A stretch of 64,000 nucleotides of DNA, from assembly GCA_025024175.1 (NCBI GenBank), contig QCXZ01000064.1, positions 22,068,286 through 22,132,285 of the forward strand. Reading direction: 5' to 3'. Both the position numbers and the translations under genes were made by a program. Below, one piece after another: positions 46,122 to 58,356 of the stretch (positions are counted from its first letter, which is position 1; each line of letters begins with the position of its first letter). Origin of the DNA: Rhyzopertha dominica (Eukaryota > Arthropoda > Insecta > Coleoptera > Bostrichidae). The notes below the pieces were generated by a model. That model ran no database searches and was not told the origin of the DNA. It saw only the letters and a list, made by a program, of their open reading frames with translations.

Positions 46122-48405
46122 TAATGTACTGAAACATTAGAGTAATAACGCAGCTTAATAATACTCTTTTATTATTGAGGACAATTACACATAACACAAT
46201 TATTGTTTAGGAGGTATGGCTAGTGTTATGCCGAATAGATTGTACAGATTTAACAAACTGACCACCAACTAACATATTTTTTTTATTATTTGTGATGTAT
46301 TAATTGATAATATTAATTAAGGGATGTTCTATTATAACCTTTCAAATTGAATAAACAGCGGTTACGTTAAGTTCATAGGTTTTTGTCTCATCAAAATGTA
46401 AAATATGACTTGCCTGGTTAATTTTGTCTAAGGCTCCAATCCAAGCATAAGTGGTTTCATTAACAACAAGTTAGACATTGCTTTCGCCCAATGAAACTTT
46501 TCCGTTCGTTGAGATTATTATGGTAATAATTTTTTTGTAAAAATTCTATTATGGTTGTGAATTTTGCAACTTTTCGGAGATATGTTTGCACAAATCCTAT
46601 TTGATTGATGAACTGGCTTCGATTCAGTTTTTGCAAATTCGTTTTTATGGGTTATAGTTACAAGCGTATTCCCTTAAAATATATAAATTTAAAAAAACTA
46701 CCATAAATGCAACCAGCAGTTTATTATTCTCTACTAAAAATGTAAAGGGAGGAAACATTTCCGATTAAAACATAACGTATCATAATTCTATTCATTTTTT
46801 TACTTACTAACTTTATTTTACTACAATATTATACNAAAATGAATATTCTGTCTCGAGTCATTTTCACTCCCCTTTTTATCCATACCATATCGTAGTTACG
46901 TATATAAGTTTGTAAGTACATTATACGTACTGTTAAAAAAGTATTAACCACAACTACGAAAATACCATATTCACATAAAGTTTTTTCAGATTTCGAATAT
47001 CCCAAACTTTTTTGCTTATATAATTAACTTTCTTGAGAATCAGCTTTATGGTTGGAATAAAGGTCAAACAAACAAGTATTTTTTTCTAATTTACGTAACA
47101 TTTATGAAAGTAATGACTTTTAAAACATGCTAAAATTTTTGGTCAATTGTTTCCATGAACACATAAATCCATACCTTAATTAGACACAACATCAAAAAGT
47201 ATTAAGTTGTGGATATTACAACAGTGTATTGTATTTCAGCCATTATGTATCATTTTTAACTGAAAGCATTTCTTGGTAGTTATAGAGTTGGCATGTCATC
47301 TTTACTTCATTTCTTTTTCGCATTTGTTATTTAGTTCATTACTCACTAATTAGGTAAGCCAATTTTATATGAGAGCTGTTGACATCTTTTAAAACACATA
47401 ACTAAAAATTCTGATAAAACTATTTAAATGTATTTATTGCTATATTAAACAAGGGAACTTGAATTTGTTTATCCATAAGCCGTTGCTAAACCGTGGAATG
47501 GCCTTGCGTAAACAAGCCCTCGCCAGTTAAAAGGCAGCGTCTTCATTGACGGCACTGAGCGAAATCTATTTACTCCAAAACAGAAAACATTATGACAGTA
47601 GCTTTCGTACACAACACAGCATGGTAGCTTTATTCCGAATTCTATAGGAATTGGAACGCGTCGCTTTTAGTTACGTTAACAGGGCCAAGGGCATAAGCAT
47701 GATGTGCCTTCATGGCAGTTTCTTGTCAAGTTGATATTTTCTTTATGGGTCCTAATTGCTACAGAAAAGAGGACCGTCCTCGACCTTATTTTTGCAGTTC
47801 GTATACAAGATTTCTTGAAAGTGTGACAAATGTGACTAAAGCTTCCTGGGGGCGTGAATTTTTGTTATTTCTTGGTTTATTGCAGCTACCGTCAAAATAT
47901 TTTAAAACAAATGACAACGATTGTGACATAGGCAAAAATAGTGTAGGATAAAAAAACTAGTTTCATACTTCCGGGTTTACATCAAACCAACAAAATAGCA
48001 ACTTATATTGAAGAAAAAACAGAACATCAACCTTTTCTTTAAGATTAAACGGCAACTCCTCGTTTTTCGACACTGCTGTCGTGTGTTTTCAAATGGCGGG
48101 CTTGCACCAAACTGACAAAGCAAACAGCAACTCAAGCTGAGAAAAAACAAGACAACAATTTATTGCAAATATTATAAAGATTTTACGGCAACTTCTAGTT
48201 TTTCCACAGTTTCTGCTGTTTTGCGTTTCCAAGTCAGAAACTACAAAGAGTTGCCTGCAACTCAGTCAGCTTTTAATAATGTAAACGATGAGTTGTGTTT
48301 TAGTTTCTCTTAAAACGATAGTAAATTGTTTAGTGAAACAATTTTTGTTTATGTGAAATGTTACTATCTTGGAAAGGGCAATTGCCCTCAGCGCACCCTC
48401 TCTGG
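46122..48405. other. Intergenic, nothing firm
   Basis: AT-rich sequence with single N calls. A piece at 47770-47850 resembles 55195-55260 in places but is too weak to name. No gene recognised. Confidence 0.3.
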
Positions 48406-48409
48406 ATCC

Positions 48410-48660
48410 GCCCTTGCGGCAATGTGCCACACTTAGGTGTTTTCTGGTCTTCTGTCGAATTTTATAGAATGTTCTCCGACCTTCTCAAAACATGGTTTTT
48501 TAAATTACTCAGTGTGGGACGGTTTCTGAAAATTGCCACACGTGAGGATTCTTTAGTCTTCTATTGAATGTGTCAGAATGTTGTCTGTGTTCTTATCGAA
48601 ACATAGGTTTTCGATTTTTTCACCGCGAGACAGTTTGGGCAATTAGGCTTTTTAAAATTA
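48410..48660 (+). repeat. Tandem repeat with HSE-like motifs, array 2
   Basis: Two units of about 111 bp starting at GTGCCACACTTAGG (about 48424) and ATTGCCACACGTGAGG (about 48531). Each contains a TATAGAATGTTCT or CAGAATGTTGT core, a TTCTCAAAACATGG or TTATCGAAACATAGG segment, and a GGACGG/GAGACAGTTT end. Same family as arrays at 17.1 and 49.4 kb. Confidence 0.65.
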
Positions 48661-48889
48661 CATCATCCAATATGGCGTCCAGGGGGCAAAAAACGCACGC
48701 ATGGGACGCGCCTGGAAACGGACGCGTGGCTGATAGAGTTGGGTCCTTCAAGACCAAGTCGTTCAAATTGAATGACTCATGCCTTGATTTGGCTCACAGC
48801 TAATGATTCAGCGTCGTTCGTGCGTCGTACATGGTTAACGGCTGACGACAGCACACGACGAGAACACAGCATGACAGCATATTTATATT

Positions 48890-49010
48890 AAAATGCATGT
48901 CTATGCTGTGCTGTCTACACCTCAACCAACTGCAGATAGTACTATTTCGCTGTCATTACAGCTCATCAGTGCAGTTTAGGTCTAGTGTAGACAACACAGC
49001 ATAGAACTGG
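48890..49010. repeat. Dispersed repeat with internal inverted arms
   Basis: TCTATGCTGTGCTGTCTACAC (about 48899-48919) is mirrored by GTGTAGACAACACAGCATAGA (about 48978-48998). Related copies lie near 42260, 42849 and 50443. Non-coding, MITE-like. Confidence 0.6.
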
Positions 49011-49042
49011 TTTTGCTTATATACCAAAGCAATGGTATGATA

Positions 49043-49129
49043 AAAGTAAGAATTTAGGATGGCAATGCCATCTGTCAGCATTACACTGACATGATGACAG
49101 ATGGCATTGCCATCCTAAATTCTTACTTT
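49043..49129. repeat. Perfect 35-bp-stem hairpin
   Basis: The arm 49043-49077 (AAAGTAAGAATTTAGGATGG...) is the exact reverse complement of 49095-49129, around a 17-nt loop. The size resembles a miRNA precursor, but the perfect pairing and the partial copy at 42.2 kb next to MITE-like ends point to a palindromic mobile-element segment. Confidence 0.8.
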
Positions 49130-49359
49130 CAGCATATTTATATGCTGTGGCGAGACAGGAGACACCGCTGTCACTTTCAATTCACTATCCATATGAACGA
49201 CTTGAATGATCCGAATCTACGCGACTGATTGAACGATTTGAATTGAATCGAATGTCCCAGCTCCAGTGACTGACGTTGGCATTAAGTAATGGGGTTTCCA
49301 TGATAGCGCGCTAGAACATGTGCCCCTGGCAGTCGCTCCGAAAGTCACGTGTTCTAAAA

Positions 49360-49920
49360 AGCCTAATGTGCCACACTTTGGGGTTATCTTGCTCTCTGTC
49401 AAATTTTCTAGAATGTTCTCTTGCTTCTCGAAATACCAGTTTTTATGTTCCTCACCGCGAGATAGCTTCAGCAAACACTTGAGGATTCTTTCCTCTTCTA
49501 TTGTATTTTCCAGAGTATTCTATGACATTATCAAAACGTCAAACATTCTGCTTCCGCTTGCGATTAATTTTCCATGATGTTCTACGACCTCGAAACGTCA
49601 ATTTTCTATTTTTTTCCATAAAAAGACAGTTTTGACAATGTGCCACATTAGGGGGTTCTCTAGTGTTACAGTAAATGTTCTAGAATATTTTCTGACTTTC
49701 TCGAACAAAACAATTTTTGAGTTCCTACCGTCTGACGGTTTCGGCAAAGTGCCACACTTGAGAATATGCCAGATTATTCTATGTTGTTCTCGAAACGTAA
49801 AACATTCCAGTTTCTCTCCGCGATTAGTTTTCAAAAACGTTCTCAAAACATCGACTTTTGTTTTTACATTGCAGGACAGTTTCGGCAAAGTGCCACACTT
49901 GGGGGTTCTCTATTGCAAGT
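49360..49920 (+). repeat. Tandem repeat with HSE-like motifs, array 3
   Basis: Four to five units of 110-140 bp marked by GTGCCACACTT/GTGCCACATT at about 49367, 49639, 49750 and 49892, with CTCTAGT, TTCTCGAAACGT and CCGCGAGAC/GACAGTTTCGGCAAA segments. At 49406-49418 the core TTCTAGAATGTTC matches TTCnnGAAnnTTC exactly; weaker versions lie at about 49508, 49570 and 49678. Confidence 0.7.
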
Positions 49921-49929
49921 TCGCACCCC

Positions 49930-52900
49930 CATAACTCCCCAATGCTCACACCTACCTAAACCAAGCTCTTTTATTCTAAATGGGGGAATGTATGCTATCC
50001 AACCCTACAACCACAAGTCTTTGGACTTAGGGGCTGCAGAGAAAAGTAAGTGTATACGTATACACAGAATAATACGGCTTGGCTTTTGTTTATATATAGA
50101 TCTGATATTCCTGTTCCACCACTCTAAAGATTACTGGAGTGCAAGCTACTTTCCATGTACAACATTGGATTAATAGATGTCGTTTTAATTAATTAATAAA
50201 GATTAATAAATAAAAAATAATTAAAATAACCGCTACATGATTGTTACTCAAAGAATAACGCGAGTGCGGAAGTTTCATGCGGTAGTACAAATAGCGTGTG
50301 TATTTTTGTTAGACTGTTTGAGTATAAAACTAGAAACATTAATTCAACATGCCTCCTAGTGTTATTTTCAGAACATGTCTATAGCAATAATGATGAAATG
50401 GACAACGCATGAATATCCATAGGCTACCAGTCATCCTGAATAAAATGTCTATGCTATGCCGTCTGTAACACAACCAACTGTTACAGCTCGTTAGTGCAGA
50501 CATCTTGACCTAAAGAGCTGGTTTTGAAAACACAACAAATTACTTACCTTGAGAACGTAGTTACCGCAGAAGCAATCATTTCAGTTTCTTGCTGGTAAAT
50601 GACGTCGCTACTTAAATTTTCACTTCCATTCTTTCTTTCTGATTATACCAGTTTGTTAAGGTAAATTATCTTGTTGCATACTATACCAGCTGGTAATAAA
50701 ATTCAAGGAAGTCTTCTACAACTACTTGTTCAGCTCGTCTTTATTTATTTTTTATTACAAGCAGAAGCAAATACTTTAGGCGATATCAAAAATTTGCGAA
50801 AATTTTGTAATGTATGTAATTTTCGTCTATTATGACAAAACGCGATTAGTTTTAATGGGTTTACTAGAGTGGAATCAAACGCATGTTGATATAAAACTTA
50901 CGTTCGTGTCAACATTTTTACCACCATATGATCTGCGACGACAGACAGATCTTTTCATTGCAAATCGAAACTGGCCGTATGATTTCTAATCAAGCCTTGA
51001 CCATAATTTGGATTTACTAACGCCACCGTTGCCTTTTTGCGTTAAATTTATTAATTAGGAAATTTTAAATGTATCTTAAAACTATTTGCGAAAAGAATTA
51101 TGCACAAAGCGAGTACTAACTGCGCCGGTTGTTTTTGCCGAAGGTAAAATGAGGAAGATTACATTTCAAGACGAAGGCGATAGACCTGAGTGAATGTTAG
51201 AGCCATAATTACGTGTATTAATTTTTGTCAAAGGATATAAGGTGGTAACACATAAAGAGCTCTTTGTATACGTAAATGCGTTCCATGAAAGCCACGCTTG
51301 TGGTATTGCCAAATAAAGCCTTCCGTTATATGTTTATTACAGTTTTTATACTTTTACTTTTAAATCCATTATTTATTATATGAACGCTTCTAGACCTGGC
51401 CGAAACCCAGTTTCGTGCAAGTGTTGACTTACTGCGCAAAACATTAAATGTTGCAATTTTGCACAGTTGCATAAAATACGAGACAAGTGGATATAAAATA
51501 TTCATGGTCTAAGCGTTACTTTAAACAAAGACAAAAGCTTGTAAATGGACAGTAATCTTTCTAGTATGTTCAATTATATCGGGTGTTTTAATGAAAACGA
51601 GCTACCCTCTATAGTTTCTGTGGAAGACAAATTCTAAAAACAAGCGGATTTTATTTCACAGGGGGACAGAATAACCCGCCTCCACTCCTGGCAGCTCTTA
51701 CCCTTAATTTTTTAATAAAAGGAAAGACGGCTGGAATAATACCTAGTTTTAAAAGTTTTTCAAAGTTTGCCTTGAAAATGTGTTGAGAAAAAACGATCAT
51801 ATTTTTTTAATGTAATTATTACCAAAAGCTTTTTGTGAAATTACATCAAATTTAAACTAAAAATTAAATTAAATTTTGCTTTGTGGTTTTTATCAACCTC
51901 CATACAAACGTTCAGTCGCTAGTCAAATGTTTGCCGGACATTTCTTAATATCTCTGGAGTCAATTGATGGCACTCAAATACAATTTTTTGATATAAGAAA
52001 TTCCCCAAGGATGCTGGATGCGTTTCACAAACTTTTAACTTCAATTGTCTGCTGGGTATTCAACAGGTTCTCTTCGTCCAATCCAATGCCCTTGGAAATT
52101 ATCATCAGGGAATTGCCTGACAGGAGCAGCATTAGTTCATTTTCATTCAGTTTCTCATCTTGTTCCATGAGGCTAATGATATGGGCATAGATTAGTGTAT
52201 CTAAACATATTGAGATTAAGCTGACTACTGAGCTGTCCTCACGGAAGAAAGGACCTACTATATGATCATTTATTTAATATCTCAGCCCATATATTTTTTA
52301 CTTGGTCTCTGATTGTGTACTTTGTCCATTAAATTATGAAACATCTCTCCAATATCTGGAATTATCTTAGAAGGAAGTATTGTAAAGAAAGGGCGGCTTA
52401 TTGTTCATATGTTCCGTTAATTTTTCACAGAATTCCATTATCTATAAAAATCGTCTTTATTTAATGCGTCAGGTGAATGGATGTAACTGCCAGCAGCAGC
52501 TCTACCACAGTCTTATTTTTTTTATAAAATTCACAATTTCCACATTTTCCGGGATTGTAAACACCATTTTAGATTGGTAATTTTCAACGTTAGGTAGTAT
52601 TACTACCTAATATATTGGTTTATATAATTTTTGCTAAAACTGGCTATCTCTTTAGTTCTCCTTTTGTAAACTATAATAATACAACTGAAAAACTGTATGG
52701 GAGTTGTAGCGCCATCTGCTAACAGGAGAGAGACGCGGAGGGTTCGGCTCAGTCGGCAATCCTGAGTTCGAATATTATTATTAATAAATTTAATTATTAA
52801 TCAAGCGTGTATAGTTATGATTGATAATAGACACGAAAACTTCAAATATCTGTTTCATTTAATACATTACGGCGTGCATTGAAAACTAAACAGTGACCCG

Positions 52901-55900
52901 CGTTAAAATCGCGTTATAATGTTCATTAAAGTAAAGCTGGATGAAAAGTCAACCAACTCCCTTGTAGCTCGTAGTAGCTATTGGAAACCTAAAGTAACTT
53001 CCTTGCCATTTATTTCTATCATGTCAGTATTTGATGTATTTGTTCCATATTTTTTTATTTCTGGGCTTTTTTTTATTACGAATACAGTGTGCACGATCTC
53101 TGCAGTTACAATAAATGACCTTTCACATATCATTTGGTTTGAAACTCTTCATAGTTGTAAATCGTCTTGTTTTTGGAAAGTGCTGCTAAAGCCGATTCAC
53201 TGTCTTCTGTTTTGACAGGTTTACTTCTTGATCTAACAAACATGTTGTTAGTGAAAGTCAAGCTTATCTTTAACGTGCATCCTGTAGGAGTAATCTACTA
53301 AGTATTTTAATCAGCACTGCCAGGTTGCTTAGATTAACACCAGTTTCCTTAACTTGCCTTGCTAGGTTTTCCACATTTGGAAATATTGAGCTATGTTATC
53401 ATTTGGANCCGTTTCGTCAATTGTTTTTATGTTCACAGAGGCACAGTGACATTTACACATAATAATCATGCCTTCGCACCAATTTTTGTTCCAGAGCTCA
53501 GCACCACAAAAAGGTTTTCGAAAATGATTAACTTTCAAAATGTTATGTTTTCCATTAAATTTATGTTCATATTCAGTCATCGGCCTTTTAATTAGTCAGA
53601 CGTAACCTTAAAGTGGCTTTTTTTAATCATATTATCTTTTACGAAATATAGGAATTTTACGACTATGCTTGCAAAGATGCTTTAAATTATTTGCTTTCCG
53701 TTGGCGTAAAACTGACCCTGACCGATACTTAGTAACATAATAACAGATAAATTTGCCCCGTGAATGTCTTCTTTTTACTTTGTTTTTTTTTTGTTAAAAA
53801 TTTTATAGGTGCTTAAAAAGCAAGTCGAAATTACTACTGAAGTAATATGTGGATTAAAATATACAGGGTGAGTTTTTTCGATGTTTATTATGGGGATATC
53901 GGAAAGCTGAGGTAGAAGGAAGGTTAAATGATAAAAGATTTGTAGTTTTGTGAACCTGATTTAGTGCACATTTTGGATTTCTTTTTAAATCATAACTTAC
54001 TAGATAGTTTGAATTCAATCGCATTTTGGCGAAACCTTGTTCCTCCTCCATAGTAGTTATTTTTAAATTTATATAAAAAGTGTAGATACGAAAGTTATAG
54101 AAAATTATGTCTTCAATCAGATATATTATATCTTTCAATTTTGCAAGTAAGCTGCCATTTTAGACATATGATGTAAACTTACTATTTTTATTTAAAAATA
54201 AAAACAAACCATAGTTTTCTAGGGCTACAAAGTTAATCATGTTTAAGCTACCCAACTATGTAAAACTTAATATGATTATTTGAACAATGTAAGTGTTATG
54301 GTCATTAATCTCTTTTATTCTGATTTTAACGTAGTTAAATATTAATCCATTATGCTTTCAAGTTAGTTAGAAAAGTTTTTAAAATGAATTATACAAACCT
54401 GGAAAATGGCAATACTGTCGAGTGTTGCATGTTATATACGGTGTGACTAGCGCTGTCCAGGAATATCAAGTGATTCATAGAATTCTGCAGATGACCTAAG
54501 AATATGCGTAGAGCCCATACACAATTTTTTGTTCTTTGGAATAATGAAACACGATTTGCAAACTGCTATATGTTTAATAGGCATAAGGAACATCTCTGGC
54601 TGCAGGAAAATCCCTTCATGTTGAACAGCGGAGGTCCTAATTGAAATTCGAGTTTAATGTATGACATTACAGGGTCAACAGTTCTTGGTCTTTCNCAGGT
54701 TTCTAACAGATACAATTGCCTCAGTCTCCTCTACGAACGAGCTACAGTGGTTTCAAGATACAGCACTGTCTCATAACATAAGGGAAGAGTAAATTTATTT
54801 ATTTATATATTTTATTTCTCAAATTCCTGGATTCGAAGACAAGGACTAGTTCCATGCCTTACTCGATCCCCCGATTTTTCAGTTTTAGATTTTTTTATAC
54901 AGATCCATTAAAACAAAGTTTACTTCCAATGATACGAAAGAGTGGAAGATTTTAGAGAAGCCATTGAAGAAGCTTTAATGGGAATCGATAGGCAGCGTTC
55001 TGTAAGAAAAGCTTCACTTTTTGTTTTGAAATGGTTCAATAGGTGCATTGATAATAATGGTGCTATTTTTAAACATGATTTGTAATTTTTTTGTTTTAGT
55101 TTTCAAACATTTATTAATACTTAATCGTACGCCGTTACAGAAATACAATTCAATCAGTTTCTTAAAAATTTTTGAAATTCTACTACATCTAAAGACTAGG
55201 GCGTATCTTGAATCTGTCACGAACACAGCTAAAATGCGCCCTTCCCAGAAGGACAACCGTCCCAACATCATTTCAGCAGAAGTGCAATGAGTACACAAAA
55301 TTAGGATTTTATTAGACACCGGTAGCCGAAAAATTAGTTCTGCTGACACGGAGAACGAGGAAAGTATAAACGATTTTATGTATTTATGGGCCACTTTCGT
55401 TTTATAGCCTCATAATACCGAAATGCTACTTGCTGACTGGACCGTTGTAAAACCGAACTCGCCCTATTGTGTTACTGGCCAGAGAGTGTTGTAAAATGTT
55501 TAACTTTTGGTCTTTTTATTAACATTTGCGAACGAGATTCTGTATTTATGACGGGCTGACACTCTATACAAATTGGGATGTTTGATGGGCAATGAAATTT
55601 TGTTGTTCATTTTTCATTATGGTACATCATCGCGCCACTCGTACTCGTAATGCAAAGGCGCAGCTATTTATTTCGCTTCTTATTACAAATTTAATAAAAC
55701 TTATTTAAACCTATATATAAAGGCAAAAACCATTTATGGTAAAAAGCGCGACGACGAATAAGGAGTCAGAGAGTTATTGAATATTTCCTTCTGTAACTTT
55801 GTAAGAAAATATATTAAAAATTGAAAATTGATCCATATTTCCTGCAGTGGAATTTTTTAGTAATTAATTCTTCTTTACGAAAATATACACGAAGTTAAAT

Positions 55901-55999
55901 CCACTTTATTCCTTTAAGCGCTTTCGGCTACCAGCAACATAAATAAAGAAAAAATGGAAGTTCGTAAAATTTCAAATAAAAGCTACAAGTTCATTTAAC
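49930..55999. other. Intergenic, no confident gene
   Basis: Contains a dispersed-repeat copy at about 50443-50525, isolated mariner-like ends (ATATCGGGTG near 51577, ATACAGGGTGAG near 53861) and open stretches on both strands between 51.9 and 53.6 kb that I could not assign. No exon, RNA gene or intact element can be supported. Confidence 0.3.
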
Positions 56000-56453
56000 T
56001 TAAGGCTAGGATCTTGGAGAGAGAGAAAGCTATATTAGAGCTAACGACAGAAAGAGATTAACCTATTTTTACAAAACAGCACCACCTGAAAACTGCTGAA
56101 TATTTACGGATAAATAAATGCTTATCTGAAAGATTTAGCTAGAACCTAAGGTATTTCTCAAACAAATATACTTAACATTCTTTGCTAAAAAAAATTTTAA
56201 TTGCGAGGTCTACATTTTAGATTATTTTAGCCTATACGTTTACGAATTTTGGTTATTGCATCACTTAGAGTGCACATAATATAGCTTACGTGAAAACGTC
56301 GATCACGAGCTTTCAGAATAAGATCATTTTCAAAAATATCTGTGCAGTAATTATGGTGTGGTCCTGTTTTGTAAAATAATTGTGGTTCTTTTTCTATCGT
56401 TATCTCGGATGGATCTTTCCTCTCTCTCTCTCTCTCCAGGATCCCAGCCTTAA
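56000..56453. mobile_element. TTAA-flanked short element
   Basis: The body 56004-56449 (446 bp) begins GGCTAGGATCTTGGAGAGAG and ends with the inverted CTCTCTCCAGGATCCCAGCC, flanked by TTAA at 56000-56003 and 56450-56453. The right arm carries a longer CT run. Non-coding; the TTAA target recalls piggyBac-type elements. Confidence 0.6.
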
Positions 56454-57119
56454 AAGATGCTCAAAATTTGCCACTAGCAGAACGGTCTGGTAACATACCA
56501 TCCTTATATAAAAATGCTGCCTCAACATTTATGGCGTAATTTGTCTTTCTAAGTCGTCTAAGTCTTATGGCTTAGTTTTAAATGACATCTTTAAAATATC
56601 CCTACAAGAGAAAATTGAGGTTCTAGGAAGCTTACTGAACGTTCTAGCGAACCTAGCCTCCCTATCCAACGATTTGGAAAGACAAAGTTAAGGTACCGAC
56701 TAACGGAGGTTAATCTTATAATGGCATCGTGCTCCATCTGGCTGTAATCATGAGTTCGCTATTTCCTGATTTCATCCCTTGTTGGTTAAAACTTTTAAGT
56801 AACGGAATAACCTGATTTTACAGAAGAGACAACTTGCGCCGATTAAGTTTTCATGCAGATGTTTTATCTTTTCGGACCTTCGGGTATGCGTCTCTGTCCT
56901 TCAGTGGGGATTTTCTGTGGCCACATAACGTTAGTTCTTACAATTTCAAACGTTAATGCCTACTAACACAGTACATTTTCTCTTCCTATGACGTTATCTT
57001 TTGCTCACAGAATTCCATTCTCCTGTCAAAGTTGTTTTCATTTAGTTCTTAAGTTCAGGTTTTCTTCAAAATTAAGCGTTATCTATATATAGTTTTCTTT
57101 CATCATCAGAAGAAACACC

Positions 57120-57760
57120 GTGATTCCATTTCAATTCAGTTTTGCTTATGGTACCTTTGGATTTGCATTAGGTACGAATAGAATTTCTCATTGCATGAAA
57201 CAAGCTCTAGTGCTGCTTATTTCAAAAAGAGCTTATTCCAGAGGCTTGGGAGATCTCAGACTTATTAATATTTTACCATTTTTTTCTAAAATATTGGAGA
57301 GGGTGATGGAGGGACAGATTCGTGAGTATATGAACCATTTTGACATTTTGTTAATTTTAGTCCCGATTTCGTCCATTTCATGATTGTTGCACTCCATTAT
57401 TATTAAAAGTCACAGATGAAATACTTCGTTCTGTTGATAAGGGAGTAAGCTCACAGCTCTGGTCGTGCTTGACTTAACCAAAATAATTGACACTGTAAAC
57501 AATAATATCAATGAATATTTTGAAGCATATTGGCTTCAATCATATTGCAGTGTCACTGGTCTCAAGTTATTTAGAAAATGGATCACAGTATTACTTGATG
57601 GGGGGATGTAGGTCTGCTCCTATTTCTATAAGAAGAGGTGTACTTCAAGGATCTATTTAGGGCGTGTACTTTTCTGTATTAACACTTGCTTCATTATTAT
57701 TTGTTTTTATCTTATGATGTTATATACTTTTGAGTATTAACCCCTCTAAATCTGCTTACA
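57120..57760 (+). pseudogene. LINE reverse transcriptase remnant
   Basis: Plus-strand pieces follow a Jockey/CR1-like RT: DLRLINILPFFSKILERVME and QIREYMN in the 57120-57383 frame, then after a shift VTDEILRSVDKGV, and in further frames SSYLENGSQYY, GGCRSAPISIRRGVLQGSI. The order is correct for RT but stops and shifts are frequent and no YADD box follows. It may belong to the same family as the LINE tail at 5.0-5.6 kb. Confidence 0.72.
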
Positions 57761-58295
57761 CAAATGGGGAATAATACCTTCTCAAGAATGACGATCCAGC
57801 ACATATAAAGAGATTGTCGCCTTCGAGCATGTATAGGAAACTGGACCGACTTCTTAAAAGCATCTACATCGGCAGATGAATGCATTAGACACCTAGATGT
57901 TAATATCTAAGCTTGTTTGTCAAGAAATTGCATGTGTCACACGAAAAATAACAGTGAATGGCGTAACATAAGTGGTGTTGCTTGTAATTTGATATGCGTT
58001 TCAAGCAACATATTGATAAAGTGTTACGTGGACGGGTTCGAAAAAGGGGGTTTCTAACAACTTTAATCACATGCTAAGTACAAAATACACCAAACTATGG
58101 TATCTGTTACTTATACAGTTATTAATCACCACTCAATACACTGCATTTTACTTTTGTCGCTTAAAACACTTTATAACACAAGAGTCGCTTTGTTCGCTTG
58201 CTTCACCGCTTTTCAAATCAGACTTCCCCCACGTGCTATTTGTCGCGCTTTGATATGAAAGGCTCAGAGTTTCGCAATTGGTCTAGAACCTTTCG

Positions 58296-58356
58296 ATCGC
58301 TTTCGAGAACCTTCGACTAATCGATAAAAAGGAACGTAGTGCGTCATCTGTCAGTC
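58296..58356 (+). promoter_or_regulatory. Heat-shock-type promoter candidate
   Basis: TTCGAGAACCTTC at 58302-58314 matches TTCnnGAAnnTTC exactly and is preceded by further GAA/TTC units (TCTAGAACCTTTCG from 58283). GATAAAAAGG follows at 58323-58332, and TCAGTC, an insect initiator match, at 58351-58356. The TATA-like box to initiator A distance is about 29 bp, as in real promoters. No protein ORF follows; a GTAAGT donor-like sequence lies at 58523. Activity is inference. Confidence 0.45.

Noticed and set aside
47712..47951. 79-codon + strand ORF
   Set aside because: Composition and position look random; partial similarity to 55.2 kb suggests a repeat, not a gene.
51880..52260. Minus-strand open stretch (EQDEKLNENELMLLLSGN) faintly like a dynein heavy-chain segment
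   Set aside because: Flanks do not continue the dynein sequence, stops interrupt it, and no splice sites support exons.
52737..52775. tRNA-like box B (GAGTTCGAAT) after GGTTCGGCTCAGTCGG
   Set aside because: No acceptor stem, D-arm or anticodon arm can be folded around it; at most a worn tRNA-derived repeat.
53861..54440. Mariner-like end ATACAGGGTGAG with a 94-codon minus ORF
   Set aside because: Only one terminus is clear; the ORF has no transposase motif.
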